Assembly (NCBI GenBank): GCA_963816955.1
Contig: CAWFME010000007.1
Location: forward strand, 248,001-312,000
Length of the DNA: 64,000 nucleotides
From: DATFQI01 sp963816955
GTDB taxonomy: Bacteria > Actinomycetota > Thermoleophilia > Solirubrobacterales > Solirubrobacteraceae
Reading direction: 5' to 3'
The position numbers and the translations under genes are program-made. The notes under the pieces are model-generated. The model saw nothing but the letters and a program-made list of their open reading frames with translations. It did no database searches and was not told the DNA's origin. Of the stretch, positions 23,440 to 32,949 are shown piece after piece. How positions within the stretch are numbered: position 1 is the first letter of the stretch; each line of letters opens with the position of its first letter.

Positions 23440-25263
23440 TCACAGGCGCCCGCATCCGAGCTCGGCGTATGCCGCGCGGAGCTGGCGCACGGCGTCCGCT
23501 ACTCCGGGCACCCATTGGAACCACCACAGCCGGTCGTACTGAGCTCGGATCTGCCGGCACGCTTGGGCTGCGTCGTCCGCGGGCAGCGCGTCCACGCAAA
23601 ACAGCTGCCCGAAGGCGTCGAGCCTCGCGGCCAGCGAGACCATCGGCTCCGCCAGCAAGCGCAGACCGGGTACCCCGGCGACGAGTGGCGCCAGTATGCG
23701 CAACCGGGCCGCGACCTCGGTCAGGAGATTGCTGCACGACGCAAGCACGGTGTACTGCACGGACTTGACCGTGACGTTCGCGGCTCCATCGCGTGCGGTC
23801 ACGGTGAACGTCTTGCGTCCGCCGACAGAAGTGTCCAGGGCAGCGCCGTCGGCAACTGAGCCATCGCACGACGCCAGGCCCGAGCCGCCTGTATCGCTGC
23901 ACGAGTACTGAGCCACGACGGTCGCCCCCTGCGCGTAGGTGGCCCCTTCGACCGGCCGAGCGATCGTCACCGACGGCGCATCAGTGTCGGGGACGGGGGT
24001 CGGGTCGCAGGCGTCACCTTGGCCGTCACCGTCGCGATCGACCTGTCCCGCGTTCGCCACGGCCGGGCAGTTGTCGTCCGTGTCGACGACCCCGTCTCCG
24101 TCGCCATCGCGGTCGTCACGCGCGTCGCACGCGTCGCCGCGTCCATCAGCGTCGATGTCGGTCTGCGCCGGGTTCGCGACCGCGGCACAGTTGTCGGCGG
24201 GGTTGTCGACGCCATCGCCGTCGCGGTCCGAGTCACAAGCATCGCCGACCCGGTCGCCGTCCTGGTTTGCCTGGTCGGCGTTGGCGACACCCGGGCAGTT
24301 GTCGTCGCCGTCGACGACCCCATCGCCGTCGCCATCTGAAACCTCCTCGCCCGAGCCGACGCCCCAGCTGGGCTGCTCGCCCCACTCGGCGGTCAGGCGC
24401 GTCGGCTCGCCGCCATCCGCGTGCATGACGTTGATCTGGGGGTGGTCCGCGTCGCCATGGGCTGTGAAGGCGACCTTCGAGCCGTCAGGCGAGAAGACTG
24501 GGTGGACGTCGACCTCGTAGAGGTTGTCTGTGAAGCGTGTCTGGCCGCTGCCGTCGCGGTTCATGACGTAGATCTCGTAGTCGCCGTCGCGGGGGCTCGA
24601 GAAGGCGATCTTCGAGCCGTCGGGCGAGAACGCCGGGTGGTGGTCGGCGTCAGGGCTGTTGGTCAGGTTCGTCAGGCCGCTGCCGTCGGTGTTCATGACA
24701 TAGATCTCGTAATTGCCGGCCGCGTCGCGATAGCTCGTGAAGGCGATCTGCGAGCCGTCGGGCGAGAACACCGGGTCGAGGTCGGGAGCGGGATCGTCTG
24801 TCACCCGCGTCGGCTCCGAGCCGTCCGAGTTCATGACATAGATGTCGTAATCGCCGCCGTGGTATCTCGCGAAGGCGATCCTCGAACCGTCGGGCGAGAA
24901 CGTCGGCGTGTAGTCATCCCCTGGGGCGTTCGTGAGGTTCGTCTGCTCGCTGCCGTCCGCGTTCATCACGTAGATCTCGTAGCTGCTGTCGCGATAGCTC
25001 GCGAAGGCGATCTTCGAGCCGTCGGGCGAGAACACCGGCTCGAAGTCCACACCGGCGCTCGTGGTCAGTCGCGTCTGGTTTGAACCGTCCGGGTCCATGA
25101 CGTAGATCTCGAGGTTGCCGTCGCGGTTGCTGGCGAACGCGATCTTGCCGTTCGTGCTCGCGGCGCCGGCTGTGGCCGGGGTGGGACCGGTGAGCAGCCC
25201 GAGCAGGGCCGCGCAGAGCAATGCCGAACATACGGCGAGCCGCAACGCGCTGGTCGGGCGCAT
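23440..25263 (-). CDS. Secreted TolB-propeller protein with thrombospondin-3 repeats
   Basis: 607 residues from ATG 25263, the start of a signal peptide (MRPTSALRLAVCSALLCAALLG). Six WD40-like PD40 blades follow, each with a version of FSPDGSKIAFASYRD and EIYVMNADGS. Next come calcium-binding thrombospondin type-3 repeats (DGDGDGVVDGDDNCP and similar, three units), then an Ig/HYR-like domain with paired cysteines, and a helical cysteine-containing tail. It is probably an extracellular calcium-stabilised binding protein. It faces away from a SARP-type regulator whose stop is 177 bases upstream. A paralogous design occurs at 30042-32444. Confidence 0.82.
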   Translation of the reverse strand: MRPTSALRLAVCSALLCAALLGLLTGPTPATAGAASTNGKIAFASNRDGNLEIYVMDPDGSNQTRLTTSAGVDFEPVFSPDGSKIAFASYRDSSYEIYVMNADGSEQTNLTNAPGDDYTPTFSPDGSRIAFARYHGGDYDIYVMNSDGSEPTRVTDDPAPDLDPVFSPDGSQIAFTSYRDAAGNYEIYVMNTDGSGLTNLTNSPDADHHPAFSPDGSKIAFSSPRDGDYEIYVMNRDGSGQTRFTDNLYEVDVHPVFSPDGSKVAFTAHGDADHPQINVMHADGGEPTRLTAEWGEQPSWGVGSGEEVSDGDGDGVVDGDDNCPGVANADQANQDGDRVGDACDSDRDGDGVDNPADNCAAVANPAQTDIDADGRGDACDARDDRDGDGDGVVDTDDNCPAVANAGQVDRDGDGQGDACDPTPVPDTDAPSVTIARPVEGATYAQGATVVAQYSCSDTGGSGLASCDGSVADGAALDTSVGGRKTFTVTARDGAANVTVKSVQYTVLASCSNLLTEVAARLRILAPLVAGVPGLRLLAEPMVSLAARLDAFGQLFCVDALPADDAAQACRQIRAQYDRLWWFQWVPGVADAVRQLRAAYAELGCGRL

Positions 25264-25440
25264 CCGACGATCGAGGGCAGGGCAGAATCGACGGGCTCCA
25301 TCAGGAGCGGCGAGGAGATACATGCGCACACTGTCGTCTCTCCACGCGTGAGGAACCTTGCAAGGAACCTTGGAACGCGCCCGGGCACGCTCGACGAGCT
25401 GCTGCGTGAGGATCATCGCCCGTCCGGGCGATAGTGGCGC

Positions 25441-28380
25441 TCACACGGTCGGCTCGGCGAGAGCGTAGGCGATCGCGTCCTCGAGGCTGAGCGCGGCGCC
25501 CTCACGCTCGGCCGCCTCCCATGCGCCGGCTCCCTGGCGGGCCCGGGCGGGCGCAAGGAACGTCGCATCGAGCCTCGCATCTACCTCATCGCCCGGTACG
25601 CCGTAGCGGTGCGCGGTGGCTGCGCCGGCGAGCCGTGCAGCGCGATCGAGATCGTGGTCTGTCGCGGCGATCGCCGCAGCTCCGGCAAGGCCCTCATGTA
25701 TCCAGGGAAGGACTACGAGCTCGCGGCAGAGCGCGAGGCTCTCGCACAGGGCCTCGCGGGCCTCGTCGATCCCCCCGGTGAACAGCGCGACGAGGCCGGC
25801 GTTGCCGGAGAGGACCGCCTGCAGGTAGGCGCTGTCGAGGGCGCGGGTGACCGGGACCGCGCGACGGATGAGGTCGCTCGCGTACGCATCGTCCTCCGCG
25901 CGCAGCGCCGTGTAAGCAGCACCCCCGAGCAGGTAGGCGAGGTAGTAGACGATCCCGGCTTCCTCCAACAGCGAGGCGGCGCGCTCGACCCGCTCCCGGA
26001 CCTCGCCGGCATCCGCGGGAGCGCCCGCCTTGGCGTAGGCCGCCATCGCGATCGCCCAGTCGTCTCCCGTGGCTTCTGCGAGGCGCACTGCGTCATCGGC
26101 GAGCGCATTGGCGACGTCGCCCCGCCCGGTGTCGGCCCACTCGATCGCGGCTCTCGTGTAGGCGACCTCGGCGGCGAACGCGCGGTCCGGCAGGCGCAGC
26201 GCGATGGCCTCAGCCTCGTCGAGGATCGGGGGTCGCTCGCCGGCGCGTCCGAGTGGATATAGCGCCCAGATCCTGGTCAGGAGCACGCGGACGCGCAGCG
26301 CTGGGTGTGCCTCGGCGCCGGGCAGGCCCAGCGTGCGGTCGATCCAGTGCACCGCGTCGAGGTAGCGATCCCGCATCAGCCAGTAGCAGCCCAATGCTTC
26401 ACAAAGAACCAGCGCGCGCTCGGCGTCTTGCAGGTCGCTGACCGCCCAGTCGAGAGCCGCGTGAAGGTTCTCGATGTCGGCATCGAGAGCGGCGAGATGC
26501 TCGCTGCGGCGCGCGCCCCACAGCGCTCGCTCGGTGGCATGACGCTGTGCCAGGGCGACGAAGTACCGGTAATGTCGGTCGAGGATCTGGGGACGGTCAG
26601 GGGCGTCGGCGAGACGCTCGGCGGCGTACGAGCGGACGGTCTCCAGCATCGCCAGCCGCGTGTGACCGTCACGTTGTCCGCGACGCGTAAGCAGGCTCTT
26701 CGCGATCAGGCGGTCCATCACGTGTATCCCGGTGCCGGTGACCGCTTCGGTCGCGGCGAGGGTTGCGCCGCCGGCGAAGACGGCGAAGCGGTCGAAGCAA
26801 GCCTGCTCGTCGGCTTCGAGCAGGGCGTGGCTCCAGTCGATCGTCGCACTGAGGGTCTGCTGGCGCGCGGGAGCGTCGCGGCGAAGTGCTCCGGGCGTGC
26901 CGAGCGCGGTGTCGAGCCGCTCCGCGATCTCGGCCGGCGACAGCAGGCCGCAGCGTGCCGCGGCGAGCTCGATGGCGAGGGGCAGCCCATCGACGCGCCG
27001 GCAGATCTCCTCGAGCGCGTCGCCTCCGCCGACCTCGAACGCGGCGTCGCGGGCGCGAGCGCGCTCGATGAACATCGCGACCGCGTCCTCGCTCGCCAGA
27101 GGCCCCACCGGACAGGACTCTTCCGCACGTATCCCCAGCGGCTCCCGGCTGGTAGCGAGCACCGTCAGCCGCGGGCATTTCGCGATCAGGGCGGCGATGA
27201 ACGGCGCCGACCCGAGGAGGTGCTCGCAGTTGTCGAGCACCAGCAGCAGCCGCTTCGCGGCCAGGTAGCGCTCGAGCGCACGCTCCGGCGACTCGGCCGC
27301 GAGCATGACCACCGCGAGAGCCCCGACGATCGCCATCGGCACGTCCTCGTGGCGCTGCACGGAATCCAGGGCCACGAAGCGCGCCCCATGTTCGAAGCGC
27401 GGGCCAGCGACGCGCGCGGCCTCCAGCGCGAGTCGCGTCTTGCCCACCCCACCCGGTCCGACGAGCGTGAGCAGCCGCGACCGCCCACCTACGAGCCGAT
27501 GCTGGACCGCCTCGAGCTCGCGCTCTCGGCCGATCGTCCGATTCGGAGGTGCTGGCACATGCTGCACCACGCTCCGGGCCCGCACCGCCGACGCACCGTT
27601 AGGGCGCGTCGCCGAGTCGCCGTCCGACAAGAGCCGCTCGGCGAGCGCGCGGACCGCAGCCGACGGGACGGTCCCGAGCTCTTCGCGCAGCAGGCCGCGC
27701 AACCCGTCGTATGCCTGGAGCGCCTGCGCCACGTCCCCGCGCGCGGCGAGCACGTCCATCAGCAGGGCGTGCGCGGATTCCCGTAGCGGCTCGAGGAAGA
27801 TCAGCCTGCGCGCCGCCGCCTCGCCCGCCACGAGCTCCGCGCCACCGGCGTGCAGCGACGCCCGCACGATCGTCTCCAGCAGCGGCGGTACGAGCGCTTC
27901 CAGCTCACGCCGGCGCCCGTCCACCCACGAGCGGTCGATCTCGGGCAACAGTGGCTGCGCGAGGATCTCGAGGGCCGCGCTCGCGACCGCCATCGCCGCC
28001 GTGGCGTCGCCGCTCGTGAGCGCTTCCCGCGCCATCGCCGGGGCGCGCGCCGCGACCTCGACGTCCACCCAGGCGTCCGGATCGAGACGCACCGACAGCA
28101 TCGCCCGACCCTCCAGGACTCCCGACGGCAGCGCCCGTCGCATACGCGACAGCAGGCCCGACAGCAGGTTGTCCGAGGAGCTCGGAAGGGGACCAGGCCA
28201 CAGGGCCTCCATGAGCTCACTGCGTGAAACGGTCCGCGTGCGGTGCAAGACCAGGTACGCGAAGGCAAGACGGCCCTGGCGACTGGGCAGAGCGGCGTCG
28301 AGCCGCCGTCCGTCCATCTCGACGATCAGCGGCCCGCACAACCGCACCGTTACCGGATGCGCCTCCAAGATTGCTTGCAA
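25441..28380 (-). CDS. SARP/AfsR-type transcriptional regulator with NB-ARC ATPase and TPRs
   Basis: About 979 residues. The N-terminal winged helix (VRLCGPLIVEMDGRRLD, SRSELMEALWPG, LLSGLLSRMRRALP) and BTAD domain (~90-240) are followed by an NB-ARC ATPase with Walker A LVGPGGVGKTRLALEAA, LLLVLDNCEHLL (Walker B) and GLPLAIELAAAR, then a TPR-like helical C-terminus. This is the AfsR-like architecture controlling secondary metabolism or stress genes. No ATG lies near the conserved start; TTG 28380 is chosen because GGAG lies five bases upstream. Longer or slightly shorter starts are possible. Confidence 0.85.
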   Translation of the reverse strand: MQAILEAHPVTVRLCGPLIVEMDGRRLDAALPSRQGRLAFAYLVLHRTRTVSRSELMEALWPGPLPSSSDNLLSGLLSRMRRALPSGVLEGRAMLSVRLDPDAWVDVEVAARAPAMAREALTSGDATAAMAVASAALEILAQPLLPEIDRSWVDGRRRELEALVPPLLETIVRASLHAGGAELVAGEAAARRLIFLEPLRESAHALLMDVLAARGDVAQALQAYDGLRGLLREELGTVPSAAVRALAERLLSDGDSATRPNGASAVRARSVVQHVPAPPNRTIGRERELEAVQHRLVGGRSRLLTLVGPGGVGKTRLALEAARVAGPRFEHGARFVALDSVQRHEDVPMAIVGALAVVMLAAESPERALERYLAAKRLLLVLDNCEHLLGSAPFIAALIAKCPRLTVLATSREPLGIRAEESCPVGPLASEDAVAMFIERARARDAAFEVGGGDALEEICRRVDGLPLAIELAAARCGLLSPAEIAERLDTALGTPGALRRDAPARQQTLSATIDWSHALLEADEQACFDRFAVFAGGATLAATEAVTGTGIHVMDRLIAKSLLTRRGQRDGHTRLAMLETVRSYAAERLADAPDRPQILDRHYRYFVALAQRHATERALWGARRSEHLAALDADIENLHAALDWAVSDLQDAERALVLCEALGCYWLMRDRYLDAVHWIDRTLGLPGAEAHPALRVRVLLTRIWALYPLGRAGERPPILDEAEAIALRLPDRAFAAEVAYTRAAIEWADTGRGDVANALADDAVRLAEATGDDWAIAMAAYAKAGAPADAGEVRERVERAASLLEEAGIVYYLAYLLGGAAYTALRAEDDAYASDLIRRAVPVTRALDSAYLQAVLSGNAGLVALFTGGIDEAREALCESLALCRELVVLPWIHEGLAGAAAIAATDHDLDRAARLAGAATAHRYGVPGDEVDARLDATFLAPARARQGAGAWEAAEREGAALSLEDAIAYALAEPTV

Positions 28381-28492
28381 GGTATCTCCAAGCCGAGGGG
28401 CGCACCATGCACGACATCGCCACACCGTCACGCAAGGCGATATCGCGACTGCGTTGCGGTCGTGGAGGTCCAACGATCGAGGGAGGTCAGAG

Positions 28493-28627
28493 ATGGTTCG
28501 TGTCCAGAGGAAGCTCCGGGCGATCGGGTTCTCGATCGCGGGGGCGCTGGCGCTCGCGGCCGCGCTTGCGCCGATCGCTCAGGCCGGCGTCGACGCGCAA
28601 CACAACGAGACGCTGGTGGCCGTCTGA
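28493..28627 (+). CDS. Short signal-peptide ORF, probably broken 5' end of the TPR gene
   Basis: 44 residues from ATG 28493 with an excellent ribosome site (GGGAGGTCAG). The peptide is a near-perfect signal sequence (VRVQRKLRAIGFSIAGALA, cleavage after AQA) that stops 19 codons after cleavage. The downstream TPR frame begins just after the stop in another frame and lacks a good start. A frameshift near 28600-28625 would join them into a secreted TPR protein. Confidence 0.45.
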   Translation: MVRVQRKLRAIGFSIAGALALAAALAPIAQAGVDAQHNETLVAV

Positions 28628-28643
28628 GAGCATCGCGCAGGCG

Positions 28644-29456
28644 TTGACCACGGCGGGGGTCACTGCCCGCCTGCGCGGCGACTATCACGGCGCCGAGCGG
28701 CTGTTGCGCGCGGCGATCGCGCGGGCTGAGGGCGAGCGGGTCGGTGACCCGCTCGTCCTGGTCCGCGCGTTGAACGGACTCGCGGTCGTCTACAAGTACA
28801 CGGGCCGCTTCGACGACGCAGGCGCGCTCTACCGGCGCGCGCTGGCGATCCTCGAAGCAGGAGGCAGTGCGGAGTCCTCCGACGCCGCCTCGATCCACCA
28901 CAACCTCGGCGGCCTCGCGCACGCCCGCGGCGACTACAAGGCGGCGGAAGGCCCGGCGAGGCGGTCCGTGGCGATCCGCGAGCGTGCCGTCGGCGCCGGC
29001 CACGTCGACACGGCGGCCGACCGCGCGGCACTTGCCGCGATCCTCGACGGGCTCGGACAGATCGGTGAGGCCGAGCGCCTGCTGCGCGAGGCCCTCGTGG
29101 TCTTCGAGCGCGAGCTCGGTCCCGACGACTACGAGGTCGCGGTCACGGTCGGCAACCTCGCCGCGATCCTCCAGCGGCGTGGAGACCTGGACGAGGCCGA
29201 GGCGATGCATCGGCGTGCGCTGGCGATCCGCGAGCGCCTCCAGGGCGCCCACCACCCAGAGCTTGCCGTGCCCGTCTCCAATCTGGCCACGACGTTGCTC
29301 GCAGCGGACCGCCCGAGCGAGGCCGTCCCGCTGGCGCGCCGCGCACTTGCGCTGGCCGAGGCCGCCTTAGAGCCCGATCATCCAAACCTCAAGGCGCTGC
29401 GGGCGAATCTCATGACTGCGCATCGCTCGATCGCCTACCACAGCGATCCGCGCTGA
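28644..29456 (+). CDS. Tetratricopeptide (kinesin-light-chain-type) repeat protein
   Basis: 270 residues from TTG 28644, the only start codon near the conserved region. Five or so TPRs of ~42 residues are visible, with motifs such as GDYHGAERLLRAAIARAEG, GRFDDAGALYRRALAIL, GDYKAAEGPARRSVAIRE, GDLDEAEAMHRRALAIRE and PSEAVPLARRALALAEAA. Such arrays bind protein partners. It is divergent from the SARP regulator and ends 25 bases before the second att-like site. See the signal-peptide ORF at 28493 for a probable frameshift. Confidence 0.7.
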   Translation: MTTAGVTARLRGDYHGAERLLRAAIARAEGERVGDPLVLVRALNGLAVVYKYTGRFDDAGALYRRALAILEAGGSAESSDAASIHHNLGGLAHARGDYKAAEGPARRSVAIRERAVGAGHVDTAADRAALAAILDGLGQIGEAERLLREALVVFERELGPDDYEVAVTVGNLAAILQRRGDLDEAEAMHRRALAIRERLQGAHHPELAVPVSNLATTLLAADRPSEAVPLARRALALAEAALEPDHPNLKALRANLMTAHRSIAYHSDPR

Positions 29457-29481
29457 CGCTTCACTCGTTGGTGATCGGGAC

Positions 29482-29723
29482 GGGGTGCAATCCGGGGTGC
29501 AAATTGAGCGCAACCGAGACCAACTAAGAGCAACTGGGACCGCTTCAGCGCGCCGAAGCGCAGCCTATGCGTCTGGATCGCTCCGGCTGGGGGCCGGGCG
29601 GTCGCAGGTTCAAATCCTGTCTCCCCGATCACGATCTACCTGCAAAACCCAAAGAGCCTTGAGGCGGTGCATTGCTCAGCGGGGTGCAAATGGAGTGCAA
29701 ACTTTGCACCCCGATTGCACCCC
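29482..29723 (+). repeat. Internal att-like site 2 (arms plus tRNA-Pro core)
   Basis: Left arm: GGGGTGCAA at 29482-29490 and 29494-29502. Core: 29583-29628 is identical to the last 46 bases of tRNA-Pro. Right arm: GGGGTGCAA (29681-29689), GGAGTGCAA (29692-29700), then inverted TTGCACCCC at 29704-29712 and 29715-29723. The whole block is a diverged direct repeat of 21909-22148. The following stretch to 30041 holds no gene I can support. Confidence 0.78.
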
Positions 29724-30041
29724 GCCGCGAGTCCATTTGGCTCTCCGTCGCGGTTTGGCAACCTGCGACCGCAAGGTTTGGAGCCGGGTACCGAGGTCCG
29801 CACGAGACGCCCTCGCGATGATGCGCGCCGGCCCTCACGGAGCATTGGCGGTGCCCGGTGGGTCTCCGCGCCGCACAAGGTCATCGAGCGGCCGTGCGGA
29901 GCAGGCGAGCGGACGCCCTCGATGCCGCTCAGGAACTCTCAGTTCGCGTCGACGTCCGCGGGCCGGCGATGATCCGCGGCGCCGCCGGCAGTTTCGTGTT
30001 TGACAGCGCTTGCCTCCCTCGAGGATCGGCGGGTCCAGGGT

Positions 30042-32444
30042 TCAGCAGCCGATGACCGCTCTGATTCGGTTCGCGTCGGCGATCCACGCGGTCGCCTGGG
30101 CCGGTGGGATGCCGTGGCCGGAGAGCAGCCCCACCACGGTCTTGAACGCGGCCAGCGCGGAGCAGGCGTTCCTTCGCTGCGTGGGGTCGTTCGGGTCGAA
30201 CGCGGCCACGATTGGCTCGAGCTTTGCGAGCAGGTGCGTCTTGATATGCCTCGGGAGCCGCGACGCCGTAACCACGTCCCCGACCAGGCGGGCGAGTTGC
30301 TGCTTGGCGCCGAGCACGGTGACGCTGAAGGTGCCCGTCGCGGTGTTGCCGACGTGGTCGGCCGCCGTGCAGGCGACTTGCGTCGTCCCGATTGCGAACA
30401 CCGAGCCCGAGACGTGGGTGCAGCTCACACGGGGGCTCGGGTCGGCGACGTCGGAGGCGGAGGCGTCGTAGCTGACCCTTGCGCCCGCGGGCGAGGTCGC
30501 ATCGAGGGTCTTGTCGGCCGGCAGCGTGAGCGTCGGCGCCCGGCGGTCGACCTTGTTGCCGACGACCGGGCCGGCGGTGGCGCAGTTCCCGGCGCGGTCG
30601 CACACCGCGCGCAAGCCGGTCTGCGCGTCATCGTTCTCGCTGTCGGCCGGCACCGACGTGGAGAGCGAGAACGCCGCATCGGCCTGGTCGGCGAGACCGG
30701 AGCCGCCGTCCTCGGCGGTGCAGTCGATCGCGACGTTCGCGCCGTGCCAGGCGCCGTCCGCCGACGAGCAGGAGATCGCCGGCGGCTGCGTGTCCTCCAC
30801 GGAGGCCGGCACGAGGAGCGCGAACGGGGAGAACGAGGTGACGACGGCGCAGGCGCGCTCGCCGTCAGGTGGCGCTACGATCGCGCCGGCCGCGTTCCGG
30901 TAGTAGGTGGCCGGAGTCGAGATGGTCGGCGGGTCGCCGGTCCAGTGCGCGATCGTCGGCGCGCTCGGCGGGACGATCTCGATGCACACCTCGGCTTCGT
31001 CGAACGCGGCCGTCGTGGACAGCTGGTAGTAGCTGCCGGCGATCTCGAAGCCGGAGGGCGCGGGCGGTCCTGCGTTCGACGTCTGGAGCCTCGTGACCCC
31101 CGCGAACGTGACCCTGCCGAACTTGACGCGCACCGGCGAGCTTCCGGTCGTCGCGTCGACCGGCGTCACGACGACGTTGGCACCGGTCGCGGTGTGGCCG
31201 ATCCGGACCAGCCGGATCGTGCAGACGACGTGCTCGCCCGCTGCGATGTCGACGGAGGCCCCGTGCTCGGCATTCGCGATGTACGGGTTTCCGTCCTTGG
31301 TGCACGTGGTCGACCCGGCGTAGTTCAAGAGCGTGTTCTGGGGCCCGGGGTCCGGGCCGAGGCTGTAGCTCCCGGGAGCGACGGTCGTCGTGCCGGATCC
31401 GCCGTCGCCGGCACCAGCGTGTACGACCTTCGCGCCGACCTGCAGATCGAAGCGGAAGCCCTCGCTTTCGACCAACTCGAGAATCACAGTCACGTTCCCC
31501 TTCGGGCCCGCTAGCGGCTGCCAGTCGGGTGACACGGCGCCGCCGTCCGGCCGGGTGGTGAGCCTCGTCGAGAGCCCGATCCCAGTTGAGCTCGTCACGT
31601 ACAGCTCGTCGGGAGAGACCCGGGAGCTCTGGAAGACGATCATGGTGCCGTCGGGAGACCAGGCGGGCGCGATGTCGCTCGCGGAGTGGTTCGTCACCCT
31701 CGCGACGTTCGTGCCGTCGGCGTCCATCGTGTAGATCTCGTCGTTGCCGTCGCGGTCGCTGACGAACGCGATCTCGTCCCCGGTCGGCGACCAGGCCGGC
31801 TGGTAGCTGGACCCCGGCTGCGACTGCGTCAAGTTCCTCGGCTCGCTCCCGTCGGCGTTCATCACGAACACCTGGACGCCGTTGACGTCGTGACCGGCTC
31901 CGCTGAACGCGATCTTCGTTCCGTCCGGCGACCACGCCGGCTCGCGCTCGTCGAGCTCGTCGTTCCGGGTCAGGTTGACCATGCGCGTGCCGTCGGCATC
32001 GACCCGGTAGATCTCGGGGAAGCTGCTCCCGGGGTCCTCGCCGGGCGCGACGAACGCGAGCCAGTTCCCGCCCGGCGACCAGGCCGGATCCATGATGAAG
32101 CCCATCGTCTGGTTCGTCAGCTTGTTCTCGGTTCCGAGGACTATGTCCCTGACGACGAGGTCGTGGAGGTCATTCCCGACCGCAGACCGCGTGAAGGCGA
32201 TCTTCGTCCCGTCGGGCGACCAGACCGGGTCTCGGTCGAAGTCCGGCGACGATGTCAGCGGCGTCGGATCGGTGCCGTCCGCGTTTACGGAGTAGATGTG
32301 GATCGAACGGTCGCCATTCTCGGCGGACACGAACGCGATCCTCCCGTTCGCCCCCGGGAAGGCCGCCTGGGCGGGGCCGGCACACACGGCCAGCGCGACG
32401 AGCGCGACGACCGCGAAGAACATCTTTGCTCCTCTGACGATCAT
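30042..32444 (-). CDS. Secreted TolB-propeller protein with HYR/Ig-like domains
   Basis: 800 residues from ATG 32444 with a strong ribosome site (GAGGAGGAGAC). A signal peptide (ends AQA) is followed by six PD40 blades of the AWSPDGTKIAFSG and IYTMDADGT type, then strand-rich domains with TCT/CTI cysteines, and a HYR-like domain near the end (DKTLDATSPAGARVSYDASA, FAIGTTQVACTAAD) before a helical C-terminus. Overall plan is that of the protein at 23440-25263, without thrombospondin repeats. Probable extracellular binding or scaffold protein. It is also next to a giant ATPase regulator. Confidence 0.8.
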   Translation of the reverse strand: MIVRGAKMFFAVVALVALAVCAGPAQAAFPGANGRIAFVSAENGDRSIHIYSVNADGTDPTPLTSSPDFDRDPVWSPDGTKIAFTRSAVGNDLHDLVVRDIVLGTENKLTNQTMGFIMDPAWSPGGNWLAFVAPGEDPGSSFPEIYRVDADGTRMVNLTRNDELDEREPAWSPDGTKIAFSGAGHDVNGVQVFVMNADGSEPRNLTQSQPGSSYQPAWSPTGDEIAFVSDRDGNDEIYTMDADGTNVARVTNHSASDIAPAWSPDGTMIVFQSSRVSPDELYVTSSTGIGLSTRLTTRPDGGAVSPDWQPLAGPKGNVTVILELVESEGFRFDLQVGAKVVHAGAGDGGSGTTTVAPGSYSLGPDPGPQNTLLNYAGSTTCTKDGNPYIANAEHGASVDIAAGEHVVCTIRLVRIGHTATGANVVVTPVDATTGSSPVRVKFGRVTFAGVTRLQTSNAGPPAPSGFEIAGSYYQLSTTAAFDEAEVCIEIVPPSAPTIAHWTGDPPTISTPATYYRNAAGAIVAPPDGERACAVVTSFSPFALLVPASVEDTQPPAISCSSADGAWHGANVAIDCTAEDGGSGLADQADAAFSLSTSVPADSENDDAQTGLRAVCDRAGNCATAGPVVGNKVDRRAPTLTLPADKTLDATSPAGARVSYDASASDVADPSPRVSCTHVSGSVFAIGTTQVACTAADHVGNTATGTFSVTVLGAKQQLARLVGDVVTASRLPRHIKTHLLAKLEPIVAAFDPNDPTQRRNACSALAAFKTVVGLLSGHGIPPAQATAWIADANRIRAVIGC

Positions 32445-32577
32445 GTCTCCTCCTCGACCGAGAGCGCTCCTACGATCCAGAGTTCCCAACGGTGTCCGTT
32501 TCACGGTGCGGCCTCGACGATTCGGTCGGGTGCGATCACGATCGACCGGGGTGTGTATGCCTCCACCAGGAACCTCG

Positions 32578-32877
32578 TCATCGCGTCGCCTGACGGGTCA
32601 CGACGGCGTGTCGGCGCCGGCCGCGCCGCGAGACCGCGCCGGCCGTCGCGAGCGCGAGCACGAGCATGCCAGCGGCACCGAGGCCCGCGTCGTCGAGCTG
32701 GAAGCCGTCTGCCGCGTGCGGGCTTGTGGGAGCGGCCGATGGCGCCGGCACGTAGTCCACCGCCTTCGAGCCGTCCCGCCTGAGCACGACCTCACCGGCC
32801 GCGACGGCGGGCGCGCCGACCGTCACGCCGATGACAACCGCAACCACCGCCGCACGGGCAGATCCCGGGGTCCTCAT
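32578..32877 (-). CDS. Small exported surface protein
   Basis: 99 residues from ATG 32877 with AAAGGAG upstream. Signal peptide at 1-27, then an acidic proline-containing stretch and a C-terminal transmembrane helix (GLGAAGMLVLALATAGAV) followed by an arginine-rich tail. This is the layout of sortase substrates, but no LPxTG motif is seen, so it is probably just membrane-anchored. Function unknown. Confidence 0.6.
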   Translation of the reverse strand: MRTPGSARAAVVAVVIGVTVGAPAVAAGEVVLRRDGSKAVDYVPAPSAAPTSPHAADGFQLDDAGLGAAGMLVLALATAGAVSRRGRRRHAVVTRQATR

Positions 32878-32949
32878 CACAGGCTCCTTTCGCGAGTGCT
32901 CGCCGCCGAAGCTACGGCGGCCGCGAGGGCTGCGAAAGTCGGCGAATGC

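Noticed and set aside
29435..29632. Short minus-strand protein reading GETGFEPATARPPAGAI
   Set aside because: This is the antisense of a tRNA-Pro fragment, a well-known annotation artefact; the same applies to 21952-22134 and 20363-20831.
32578..32877. LPxTG sortase substrate
   Set aside because: Layout fits, but no LPxTG-like motif precedes the C-terminal helix.
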